Of a stretch of 8,906 bases of DNA, positions 1-5,489 are shown one piece after another. The stretch comes from Chloroflexota bacterium (GTDB lineage: Bacteria > Chloroflexota > Anaerolineae > Anaerolineales > Anaerolineaceae). The position numbers were made by a program, and so were the translations under genes. Position 1 is the stretch's first letter. Each line of letters opens with the position of its first letter. A model generated the notes under the pieces. It was not told the origin of the DNA, ran no database searches, and was given only the letters and a program-made list of their open reading frames with translations. Where the stretch lies: the NCBI GenBank assembly GCA_023406965.1, contig JAEXTI010000345.1, positions 1 through 8,906 of the forward strand, in the 5' to 3' direction.

Positions 1-686
1 TCGGGGCGCATTTCGTTGGAAATGGCAAAGATGACATCGGAGATTTTTTCGCGCTCGATAATTTCCAGTAAAGCATCTCCGGCGCCGATGACGGAGTAAC
101 CCTCGATGATCGTGCCGAGTTTTTCGGGGTCGTCATCGATCAGGCCGACGATGTGAAAAGGCTGGGGCCACATTTCGCGAACGATGCGGGCCAGGGTGCT
201 TCCGGCTCGCCCCGCGCCAACGATGAGCACGCGGCGAAGAAACTCGGGCGCGGTGAAGATTTGAATGTAAAGTAAGCGCCAGAGGAGCATGAGCAAAGCT
301 GCGCTGAAGATGTATACCGCGACCCCGGTGCGGGGCATGGCGTTGGGTTCGGAGAGAAAGAAAACGAATAAGTACAGGACGATGCCAACACCCGCCGAGA
401 GGGCAATACCCTTGAGCGTGTCGCCGCGGTTGCCTGCCCGGCGAATGTCGTACATTTCAATGTTGATGAGCAGCCACAAGATGGGCAGGAAGTAAAACCA
501 GGCCGGCACGCGTTCGCTGAGCAGGTCGAAGGTTAGATTGAGCCAATCGCGCTGCCCCCAGGTGAACAAGGCGATTCCCAATGCAAGCACCGCTACCAGA
601 GCATCGCCCATAAAGATCAATGCACGCCGCTCGCCGGGGCGCATTCGCCAACGTACCAGTGATCTTTGACTCGCGTTATAACTCAT
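1..686 (-). CDS. Probable polyprenyl glycosylphosphotransferase (exopolysaccharide sugar transferase), N-terminal part
   Basis: The reading frame starts at 686 and runs open off the left edge, giving 228 visible residues. About four hydrophobic segments are seen (roughly residues 23-43, 62-77, 92-111 and 120-140). A Rossmann-type nucleotide-binding domain follows, with VLIVGAGRAG at 153-162 and IDDDPEK at 183-189. Four membrane helices plus a CoA-binding-3-like domain is the N-terminal plan of WbaP/WcaJ/ExoY-type enzymes, which transfer a sugar phosphate to undecaprenyl phosphate. FlaA1/CapD-type sugar epimerase/dehydratases share this N-terminus, and the domain that would decide lies outside the window. 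The start ATG overlaps the TGA of the preceding glycosyltransferase as ATGA, which suggests translational coupling. A GAGGA lies 11 bases upstream. The glycosyltransferase neighbour favours a role in starting or modifying surface polysaccharide. Confidence 0.8.
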   Translation of the reverse strand, partial: MSYNASQRSLVRWRMRPGERRALIFMGDALVAVLALGIALFTWGQRDWLNLTFDLLSERVPAWFYFLPILWLLINIEMYDIRRAGNRGDTLKGIALSAGVGIVLYLFVFFLSEPNAMPRTGVAVYIFSAALLMLLWRLLYIQIFTAPEFLRRVLIVGAGRAGSTLARIVREMWPQPFHIVGLIDDDPEKLGTIIEGYSVIGAGDALLEIIEREKISDVIFAISNEMRP

Positions 687-1678
687 TGAACTCGTTTTCC
701 TCGCAATAAACTTACCAAAAAGCCGCTTCCCCAACTCAGGTGCATGACCGCGATTGCCAGGGGCATTCCCAGCGCCAGGAGCGGGTCGCGCTTCTGCAGG
801 GCGGTTGGCAGAGAGCCGGCAAACAGGACAAGCAAGTATACCCCAATTCCACAGACGAGCAAGATTCGCGCCAGGTTCCAGAAAGGGGCCAACAAAAGCA
901 AACCCAACACCCCCAGGACAAATAGGGGAGGCAGCGCCTGGCGCCAACGCAGCGTGCGCGGGTAGCGGCGCAGCATTTGCAGCTTCCAGTAGCCGTAGCG
1001 AAAATACTGGCGAGCCAGCTTGCTCAGGCTGCTGCGGGCGAAGTACCCGGAGCGGATGCGCGGGTCGAGGCGCACACGCCCGCCGCGAGCGCGCAAGCGG
1101 GCATTGAGTTCGTAGTCTTCGTTGCTCAACAGCGACTCGTCATAACCACCCAGTTCGGTGAGCAGTTGGCGGGAAAAGGCCCCAAAGGGAACCGTGTCGA
1201 CGTAGGCAGCCTGGGAGGTGTAGCGGTAGAGGGCATCGCCGACTCCCAGGGGGTGGGCAGCAGCGGCGGCGATGGAGCGAGCGATCCAGCCGGGGCCGCC
1301 TGGATGGATTTCCCAGACGCCGCCGACGTTGTCGCCTTCTCCGGCTTGCAGAGCGGAGACACTGCGCTCGATATAATCCTGGGCGGGCACGGAGTGGGCA
1401 TCGAGGCGGACGATATAGACGCCCTGGGCGGCTTCGATGGCGCGGTTGAGGCCGGAGGGAATGGAGCGTTGAGCGTTGTCGACCACGCTTACAGACAGAT
1501 CGGGAAAATCGGCTTGAAAGCGGGCCACCTCGGCACGAGTATTGTCGGTGGACATGCCGTCAGAGAGGATTACTTCCAGCTTTTCGCGCGGGTAGGATTG
1601 TTGGTAGAGCGCCTCGAGGAGGAGGCGGATGGTGGCCTGTTCGTTATAGCAGGGGATGATGACAGAGACGAGCGGCAT
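683..1678 (-). CDS. Family 2 glycosyltransferase, ExoA-like, membrane anchored
   Basis: This 331-residue protein begins with a GT-A fold: VSVIIPCYNE at 4-13, SDGMSTDNT at 39-47 (nucleotide-sugar-binding Asp40) and RLDAHS at 91-96, the LDAH form of the metal-binding DxD motif typical of ExoA-like enzymes. SNEDYELNARLR at 185-196 supplies the likely catalytic acid, and ARQYFRYGYWK at 222-232 matches the conserved C-terminal motif of that subfamily. About three membrane helices follow (roughly 249-268, 270-290 and 300-324). Succinoglycan ExoA adds a sugar to a lipid-linked intermediate at the inner membrane; the sugar and acceptor here cannot be read from sequence. The gene starts 9 bases after the stop codon of the RidA gene, with a GAGGGA inside the RidA 3' end as its likely ribosome-binding site. 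Its TGA overlaps the next ATG. Family assignment is firm, exact function is not. Confidence 0.92.
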   Translation of the reverse strand: MPLVSVIIPCYNEQATIRLLLEALYQQSYPREKLEVILSDGMSTDNTRAEVARFQADFPDLSVSVVDNAQRSIPSGLNRAIEAAQGVYIVRLDAHSVPAQDYIERSVSALQAGEGDNVGGVWEIHPGGPGWIARSIAAAAAHPLGVGDALYRYTSQAAYVDTVPFGAFSRQLLTELGGYDESLLSNEDYELNARLRARGGRVRLDPRIRSGYFARSSLSKLARQYFRYGYWKLQMLRRYPRTLRWRQALPPLFVLGVLGLLLLAPFWNLARILLVCGIGVYLLVLFAGSLPTALQKRDPLLALGMPLAIAVMHLSWGSGFLVSLLRGKRVQ

Positions 1679-1686
1679 GAGGGGAT

Positions 1687-2127
1687 CTATCCCTCGCAGC
1701 TACACTCGCAGTCACAGCCATCTTTGCACACACAGACGGCGGCGATGGCTTCAATTTCGATGGCGGCGCCTTTGGGCAGAGCAGCCACCTGGAAGGCGGA
1801 GCGGGCGGGCGGGGTTTCGGTGAAGAATTCAGCGTAAATGGCATTCATGCGGGCAAAGTCGGCGATGTCGCGCAGGAAGACGGTGGTCTTGGTGACCTGG
1901 CTGAGTCCGGCGCCGGCAGCCTCCAGCAAGTTCTTGAGGTTGGTCAATGCCCGGCGGGTTTCGGCTTCCAGGCCGCCTTCCACCAGGTTGCCCGTGGCGG
2001 GGTCCAGTCCGAGCTGCCCAGAGATGAAGACAAACCCGTTGGCTTTGACCGCGGGCGAATAGGGACCGATAGCTTTGGGGGCGTTTTCGGAGGCAAAGGC
2101 GGTTTTTTCACAGCAGGAGCAAGACAT
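1687..2127 (-). CDS. ridA: RidA family (YjgF/YER057c/UK114) protein with cysteine-rich ends
   Basis: The protein has 146 residues. RidA enzymes hydrolyse reactive enamines/imines such as 2-aminoacrylate released by PLP enzymes. The core is classical: AIGPYSPAV at 19-27, SGQLGLDPATG at 36-46, PPARSAFQVAALPKG at 106-120 and IEIEAIA at 123-129. By alignment with E. coli RidA, Tyr23, Arg109 and Glu124 match the active-site Tyr17, Arg105 and Glu120, so activity is plausible. The ends are unusual: Cys3, Cys5 and Cys6 at the N-terminus, and a tail with Cys132, 134, 138, 140, 142 and 144. There is no cysteine in between. I chose the ATG at 2127 because AGAGGT precedes it by six bases and the RidA fold begins shortly after. 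An in-frame ATG at 2181 would add 18 unlike residues and overlap the upstream gene. It lies between a response regulator and a glycosyltransferase gene on the same strand. Confidence 0.95.
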   Translation of the reverse strand: MSCSCCEKTAFASENAPKAIGPYSPAVKANGFVFISGQLGLDPATGNLVEGGLEAETRRALTNLKNLLEAAGAGLSQVTKTTVFLRDIADFARMNAIYAEFFTETPPARSAFQVAALPKGAAIEIEAIAAVCVCKDGCDCECSCEG

Positions 2128-2133
2128 GATTGG

Positions 2134-2139
2134 ACCTCT
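2134..2139 (-). promoter_or_regulatory. Ribosome-binding site deciding the RidA start
   Basis: On the minus strand AGAGGT is followed by six bases and then ATG at 2127. This supports the 146-residue form over the longer frame that opens at 2181, inside the 3' end of the response-regulator gene. Confidence 0.7.
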
Positions 2140-2171
2140 TTTTGGGGATAAGTGGATATGCCGTTGGTAAG

Positions 2172-2561
2172 CTACAGCCACATCTTGATCAGATCAAGCA
2201 AGTCAGTGATGTCATCTTGCTTGTTGAGGATGTGGTTGAAGTACATCAAGCGATCTTTGTAGTTGGGATTGTCTTTGAGGGAATAGGGGTCGAGGGCGGT
2301 GTAGCCCAGGACGATGGGCGGGGGGGTGTGATATTTGGCCAGCGCCTCGGCAATGACCGTGCCGTCCTTGGATGGCATCATGATATCGAGCAGCCAGACT
2401 TTGGCTTGAACGCGGTCTTCCATGATTTCAATCCAGGCGTCCTGAGAGTTGTTGTAGGTGCGGAAGCGCCAGTCCTTGTGCTTCACCTGGATGAACATGG
2501 TGAGCATGTTGGTCATGTCCCGTTCATCGTCTATATAAATCGCGTCGTACTGCTCGACCAT
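2172..2561 (-). CDS. Stand-alone response-regulator receiver-domain protein
   Basis: The 129-residue product is one receiver domain with no output domain, in the manner of CheY- or Spo0F-like proteins. The acidic pair is Asp11-Asp12 (YIDDE), the phosphoacceptor is Asp59 in LLDIMMPSKDG, and the switch threonine is Thr88 in VLGYTAL. Lys114 (ILNKQDD) occupies the conserved lysine position but is followed by Gln, not the usual Pro. The acidic pocket is intact, so phosphorylation is plausible. It should act by protein-protein contact. No histidine kinase gene is in the window, so the partner is unknown. The start at 2561 is supported by GGGAGGG eight bases upstream. It is the first gene of a probable minus-strand operon: RidA follows after 44 bases, then two polysaccharide-type genes. 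Confidence 0.88.
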   Translation of the reverse strand: MVEQYDAIYIDDERDMTNMLTMFIQVKHKDWRFRTYNNSQDAWIEIMEDRVQAKVWLLDIMMPSKDGTVIAEALAKYHTPPPIVLGYTALDPYSLKDNPNYKDRLMYFNHILNKQDDITDLLDLIKMWL

Positions 2562-2632
2562 TAAGGGTTCCCTCCCAAGGTGTACTAAACTCTATTCTAC
2601 TCGATTTATAACTACTCAGAGAGTGAAGAAAG
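2562..2632 (-). promoter_or_regulatory. Candidate promoter and leader of the response-regulator/RidA/glycosyltransferase operon
   Basis: This AT-rich stretch lies between the hairpin after cydB and the response-regulator start. On the minus strand it holds TATAAA (2610-2605) and TAGAAT (2599-2594), either of which could be a -10 box, but no good -35 box at the right distance. GGGAGGG at 2576-2570 is the ribosome-binding site. A promoter is expected here because a strong hairpin intervenes after cydB; the exact boxes are tentative. Confidence 0.35.
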
Positions 2633-2691
2633 ACCCCGAATTTTAAGTGTATGCGGAGGCAAAGCCTCCGCATACACTTAAAATTCGGGGT
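2633..2691 (-). terminator. Perfect 28-bp hairpin after cydB, probable intrinsic terminator
   Basis: Arms 2633-2660 and 2664-2691 are perfect reverse complements around a three-base AAA loop. The base of the stem is G+C-rich (CCCC/GGGG), the middle is AT-rich and the tip is GGAGGC/GCCTCC. On the minus strand the hairpin starts 25 bases after the cydB stop and is followed by the T-rich TCTTTCTTC. Position and tail fit a terminator for cydAB. The stem is longer than most terminators and could also be a dispersed palindromic repeat that doubles as one. Confidence 0.65.
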
Positions 2692-2716
2692 GATTTAACC
2701 TAAAGGTATGAGACGT

Positions 2717-3730
2717 TTAGTAGTGTAAATCTGTCTTCAGGCTGATGCGCTTGCGGAAGACCCAGTAGCTCCAGGCGGTGTAGGCCAGGACGATGGGCAC
2801 GAAGATGAGTGCGACGATGGACATGATGCGCAGCGTGTAGGGGCTGGAGGCGGTGTTGATGATGTTCAGGCTGTAGAGCGTGTCGATGCTGGAGACGAGC
2901 ACGCGGGGGTAGAGGATGCGGAAAATTGTGGAGACGGCAAAGAGGATGGACAGGCTGCTCATGACGAAAGCCCAACCGCTGCGTTTGGCGCGGATGAAAT
3001 ATCCCGCCGCCAGCAGGGTGAACACCGCGGCGATGGGGATGATGCCGGGGTTGATGCCCAGGCGGGTGAAGATGTCGGTGAGCAGGTACAAACTAATGAC
3101 ATAAAGCACCAGGGCCAGGACGGTGGGGATCCACAGCATCCAGGCGGTCTGCTCAGCCTTTTCGCGCAAGTCGTCGGTGGTTTTCAGGCTGAGGAACAAC
3201 GCGCCGTGCAGGGTGAAGGCCAGCAGCGAGAGCGCACCGCCCAACAAGGCAAACGGGTTGAGCAGGTTCCAGAAGCCGCCCACATAGTTCATGCTGGCAT
3301 CGATGGGCACGCCGCGCACGAAGTTGGTGAGGGCCACGCCCCACAGCAAGGCCGGCACCAGGCTGCCGCCAAAGATGGCCCAATCCCAGGCAGCCCGCCA
3401 GCGGGGGTTGTCGTCTTTGCTGCGGAATTCAAAGGCCACGCCACGCAAGATGAGGGCGACCAGGATGAAGAACAGGGGCAGGTAGAAGCCGCTGAAGAGA
3501 GTGGCGTACCAACCGGGGAAGGCGGCAAAGGTGGCACCACCGGCGGTGAGTAACCAGACCTCGTTGCCGTCCCAGTGCGGGCCGATGGTGTTGATCAGCA
3601 CGCGGCGGCGGCGGTCGTCTTTGCCCAGGAAGGGCAAGAGGATGCCTACGCCCAGGTCGAAGCCGTCGAGGATGAAGTAACCGATGTAGAGAATGGCAAT
3701 GAGCACAAACCACAAGGTGTTGAGATCCAT
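2717..3730 (-). CDS. cydB: Cytochrome bd quinol oxidase subunit II
   Basis: The 337-residue protein is highly hydrophobic with about nine membrane segments. Family signatures are GFDLGVG at 23-29, PHWDGNEVWLLTAGGATFAAFP at 51-72 (His52 and Asp54 lie in the region linked to proton/oxygen access in E. coli CydB) and LRGVAFEFR at 95-103. CydB pairs with CydA in the inner membrane; the complex oxidises quinol and reduces O2 to water with high affinity. Length is usual for the short-type oxidases. The gene begins 12 bases after the cydA stop, with GGAGGG four bases before the ATG inside that gap, so the two are co-transcribed. A strong hairpin follows the stop. No small cydX-like reading frame is apparent between the stop and the hairpin, and no cydCD transporter genes are in the window. 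Confidence 0.97.
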   Translation of the reverse strand: MDLNTLWFVLIAILYIGYFILDGFDLGVGILLPFLGKDDRRRRVLINTIGPHWDGNEVWLLTAGGATFAAFPGWYATLFSGFYLPLFFILVALILRGVAFEFRSKDDNPRWRAAWDWAIFGGSLVPALLWGVALTNFVRGVPIDASMNYVGGFWNLLNPFALLGGALSLLAFTLHGALFLSLKTTDDLREKAEQTAWMLWIPTVLALVLYVISLYLLTDIFTRLGINPGIIPIAAVFTLLAAGYFIRAKRSGWAFVMSSLSILFAVSTIFRILYPRVLVSSIDTLYSLNIINTASSPYTLRIMSIVALIFVPIVLAYTAWSYWVFRKRISLKTDLHY

Positions 3731-3742
3731 GGTTCCCTCCGT

Positions 3743-5140
3743 TTAGTAGGCCAGCTCGGCCTGAGCGTCGTCAGCGGTTTCGGTTTTGACGGGGCCTGCT
3801 TTGGCAAACTTGGACAGCAGGTACACATCCGCTGCCATCAGCACCCCGTACAGCAAGGTGAAGCCGATCAGGGAGGTGAGCACCATCCCGGCGGTGACGG
3901 TGGGCGAGTAGGCGTCTTCGGTTTTCATGACCCCGAAGACCACCCAGGGTTGGCGGCCCATCTCTGTCAGCAGCCAGCCGGTGGAATTGGCCAGGTAGGG
4001 CAGGGCGATGCCAAAGGGCAGCCAGCGCCCCAGTTGTATCTTGCCGAGGCGCACTTTGGCGATATCTTTGTCTTTGATCACCCACCACATGGCCAGGGCG
4101 AAGATGAGCAGCATGAGCATGGCCGAACCAACCATGCCGCGGAAGGACCAGTAGGCGGTGAACACCGAGGGAACGTAATTGCCAGGACCGTAGAGGGCTT
4201 CATATTCGGCTTGCAGGTTGCGGATGCCTCTGATCTCTCCGCTGGGTTTGTTATAGGCCAGGATGCTGAGCACATAAGGAATGCGGAAGGCAAAGCGATC
4301 GCTGAGGTTTTTCTGGTCGCCAACCGTGAAGAGAGAGAAGGAGGCCGGGTCTTCGCTTTCCCACAGGGCCTCGGCGGCGGCGATTTTCATGGGCTGGGTT
4401 TGCACCATGCGCTGAGTCTGGTTGTGGCCGATGAGGCCGACCAGCAAAATGGCGATGGCCCCAAACACGGCGGCAAGATTAAAAGAACGCTTGAAGAAGT
4501 CGCGGTACTCTTCCTGGCGTTTATAGACGAGATGGTAAGCGCTGATGCCGAGGACGAACATGGCCCCGGTGGTGAACCCGGCGGTAACGGTGTGGGGGAA
4601 TTGCGCCCAGACGTAGTAGTTGCTGATGAGGGCGCCGAAGTCGGTCATCACGGCGCGGCCATTGACGATTTCAAAGCCGACCGGGTTTTGCATGAAGGAG
4701 TTGGCGATGAGAATCCACAGGGCGGAGAGGTTGGAGCCGATGGCCACCAGCCAGATGGTGGCGGCGTGCATCTTTTTGGACAGCCGATCCCAGCCGAAAA
4801 TCCACACGCCCAGGAAGGTGGACTCGAGGAAGAAGGCCAGCAGGGCTTCAATGGCCAGGGGCGCGCCGAAGATGTCGCCCACAAAGCGCGAGTACTCCGA
4901 CCAGTTCATGCCGAACTGGAACTCCTGAACAATGCCGGTGACCACGCCCATGGCGAAGTTGATGAGGAACAGTTTGCCCCAGAACTTGGCCATCTGTTTG
5001 TAGACCTCGTTGCCGCTGGTGACGTAGATGGTTTCCATGATGGCCACCAGCACCGACAGCCCCAGGGTGAGCGGGACGAAGAAGAAGTGATAGACGGTTG
5101 TGACTGCGAATTGGAGTTGAGAGAGAAATTGTACACTCAT
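3743..5140 (-). CDS. cydA: Cytochrome bd quinol oxidase subunit I, short Q-loop type
   Basis: The 465-residue protein carries the haem ligands His18 (b595), His183 in FPHTVTAGF (b558) and Met336 in WSFRGMVG (b558), equivalent to E. coli His19, His186 and Met393. Glu98 and Glu106 match the conserved pair near haems b595/d. Lys252 and Glu257 match the quinol-site residues of the Q-loop, and GWLLTEMGRQPW at 388-399 is the family signature. It is 57 residues shorter than E. coli CydA (522), and the Met336/Met393 offset equals that difference, so the missing part is the C-terminal Q-loop insertion. This is the short class, as in Geobacillus. AGAGG lies nine bases before the ATG. It is the first gene of cydAB, preceded by 349 bases without a gene. 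Bd oxidases usually serve growth at low O2 or under oxidative or nitrosative stress; no regulator site could be named with confidence. Confidence 0.97.
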   Translation of the reverse strand: MSVQFLSQLQFAVTTVYHFFFVPLTLGLSVLVAIMETIYVTSGNEVYKQMAKFWGKLFLINFAMGVVTGIVQEFQFGMNWSEYSRFVGDIFGAPLAIEALLAFFLESTFLGVWIFGWDRLSKKMHAATIWLVAIGSNLSALWILIANSFMQNPVGFEIVNGRAVMTDFGALISNYYVWAQFPHTVTAGFTTGAMFVLGISAYHLVYKRQEEYRDFFKRSFNLAAVFGAIAILLVGLIGHNQTQRMVQTQPMKIAAAEALWESEDPASFSLFTVGDQKNLSDRFAFRIPYVLSILAYNKPSGEIRGIRNLQAEYEALYGPGNYVPSVFTAYWSFRGMVGSAMLMLLIFALAMWWVIKDKDIAKVRLGKIQLGRWLPFGIALPYLANSTGWLLTEMGRQPWVVFGVMKTEDAYSPTVTAGMVLTSLIGFTLLYGVLMAADVYLLSKFAKAGPVKTETADDAQAELAY

Positions 5141-5189
5141 ATACGGTTGCCTCTTGTTTATTTGCGTGAGTGGATCTGTTCTATTTTAA

Positions 5190-5202
5190 TGCCGATTCGG
5201 CA
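5190..5202. promoter_or_regulatory. 13-bp palindrome upstream of cydA, possible operator
   Basis: TGCCGATTCGGCA is a perfect inverted repeat with one central base, about 50 bases before the cydA start. It could be a regulator half-site pair or a small hairpin in the leader. It does not match Rex, FNR or ArcA consensus sequences that I know. It could also be chance. Confidence 0.25.
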
Positions 5203-5254
5203 ATTGTGCCCTAATGGTTGAGTGATTCTTAACGTACCCAGTTTCAAATTTTTT

Positions 5255-5330
5255 AGGAGGCCTGGTGTACCTCAAGTAGGACTTGGCGAGTTTTACCTGG
5301 ATTTTGGCTTTTGTAGGACCTGTTTTACCC
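5255..5330. repeat. Three degenerate direct repeats upstream of cydA
   Basis: The clearest copies are 5276-5297 and 5313-5329: both contain GTAGGAC followed by GTTTTACC, separated by seven bases in one and two in the other. A weaker third copy at about 5255-5273 (AGGAGGCCTGGTGTACCTC) shares the order but not all bases. Irregular spacing argues against a simple tandem array. Confidence 0.4.
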
Positions 5331-5381
5331 TCACCCGCGCCGTCTAAGCCCGGCGCGACCACTCCCGAAGGGAGAGGTGAG
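5330..5381. repeat. Structured intergenic repeat folding as a three-way junction
   Basis: The outer stem CTCACC (5330-5335) pairs with GGTGAG (5376-5381). Inside it are two perfect hairpins: CGCGCCG (5336-5342) with CGGCGCG (5351-5357) around an eight-base loop, and CTCCC (5362-5366) with GGGAG (5370-5374) around GAA. The nested arms make a compact cloverleaf. CCCTCACC/CTCCC-rich intergenic repeats of this style occur in many genomes; whether this one is multicopy cannot be seen here. Confidence 0.55.
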
Positions 5382-5400
5382 AAAAATATGTTGCGAATTA

Positions 5401-5430
5401 AAAAAGGGCCAAACTCCAGGCTCGCTTTTT
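5401..5430 (-). terminator. Terminator-like hairpin downstream of the ATPase gene
   Basis: AAAAAG (5401-5406) pairs with CTTTTT (5425-5430), and GCC (5408-5410) with GGC (5419-5421), with small internal mismatches. On the minus strand it ends in CCCTTTTTT about 60 bases past the ATPase stop codon. The A/T outer stem with a downstream T-run resembles a bidirectional intrinsic terminator, though the G+C part of the stem is short. Confidence 0.4.
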
Positions 5431-5489
5431 GAATTTTCGGACAGGTTCTTAAGTGCTGATTTTTTTGTGCTATTTGTTTGCTTTTAGAC

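Larger units (their letters stand above)
5141..5489. other. Intergenic region between the ATPase gene and cydA
   Basis: I see no credible gene in these 349 bases. From right to left on the minus strand they contain a T-rich trailer of the ATPase gene, a terminator-like hairpin (5401-5430), a structured repeat (5330-5381), three degenerate direct repeats (5255-5330) and a short palindrome (5190-5202). The cydA promoter must lie here unless transcription reads through from the ATPase gene, but I found no convincing -35/-10 pair. Confidence 0.6.

Noticed and set aside
977..1837. 286-codon plus-strand open frame opposite the glycosyltransferase and RidA genes
   Set aside because: It spans two genes with clear family signatures on the other strand and shows no domain of its own.
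2128..2181. N-terminal extension of RidA to an upstream in-frame ATG
   Set aside because: The 18 extra residues match nothing in the family, the extension overlaps the response-regulator 3' end, and a good ribosome-binding site lies before the ATG at 2127.
3575..5221. 548-codon open frame on the plus strand opposite cydA and the start of cydB
   Set aside because: It mirrors the codon phase of well-supported cydA/cydB. Its translation is Gly/Gln/His/Asp/Glu-rich with no recognisable domain, as expected from antisense of hydrophobic codons.
5218..5234. FNR-like site (TTGAG-N5-CTTAA) upstream of cydA
   Set aside because: The arms deviate from TTGAT/ATCAA and the spacing is five, not four. The match is no better than chance in an AT-rich stretch.
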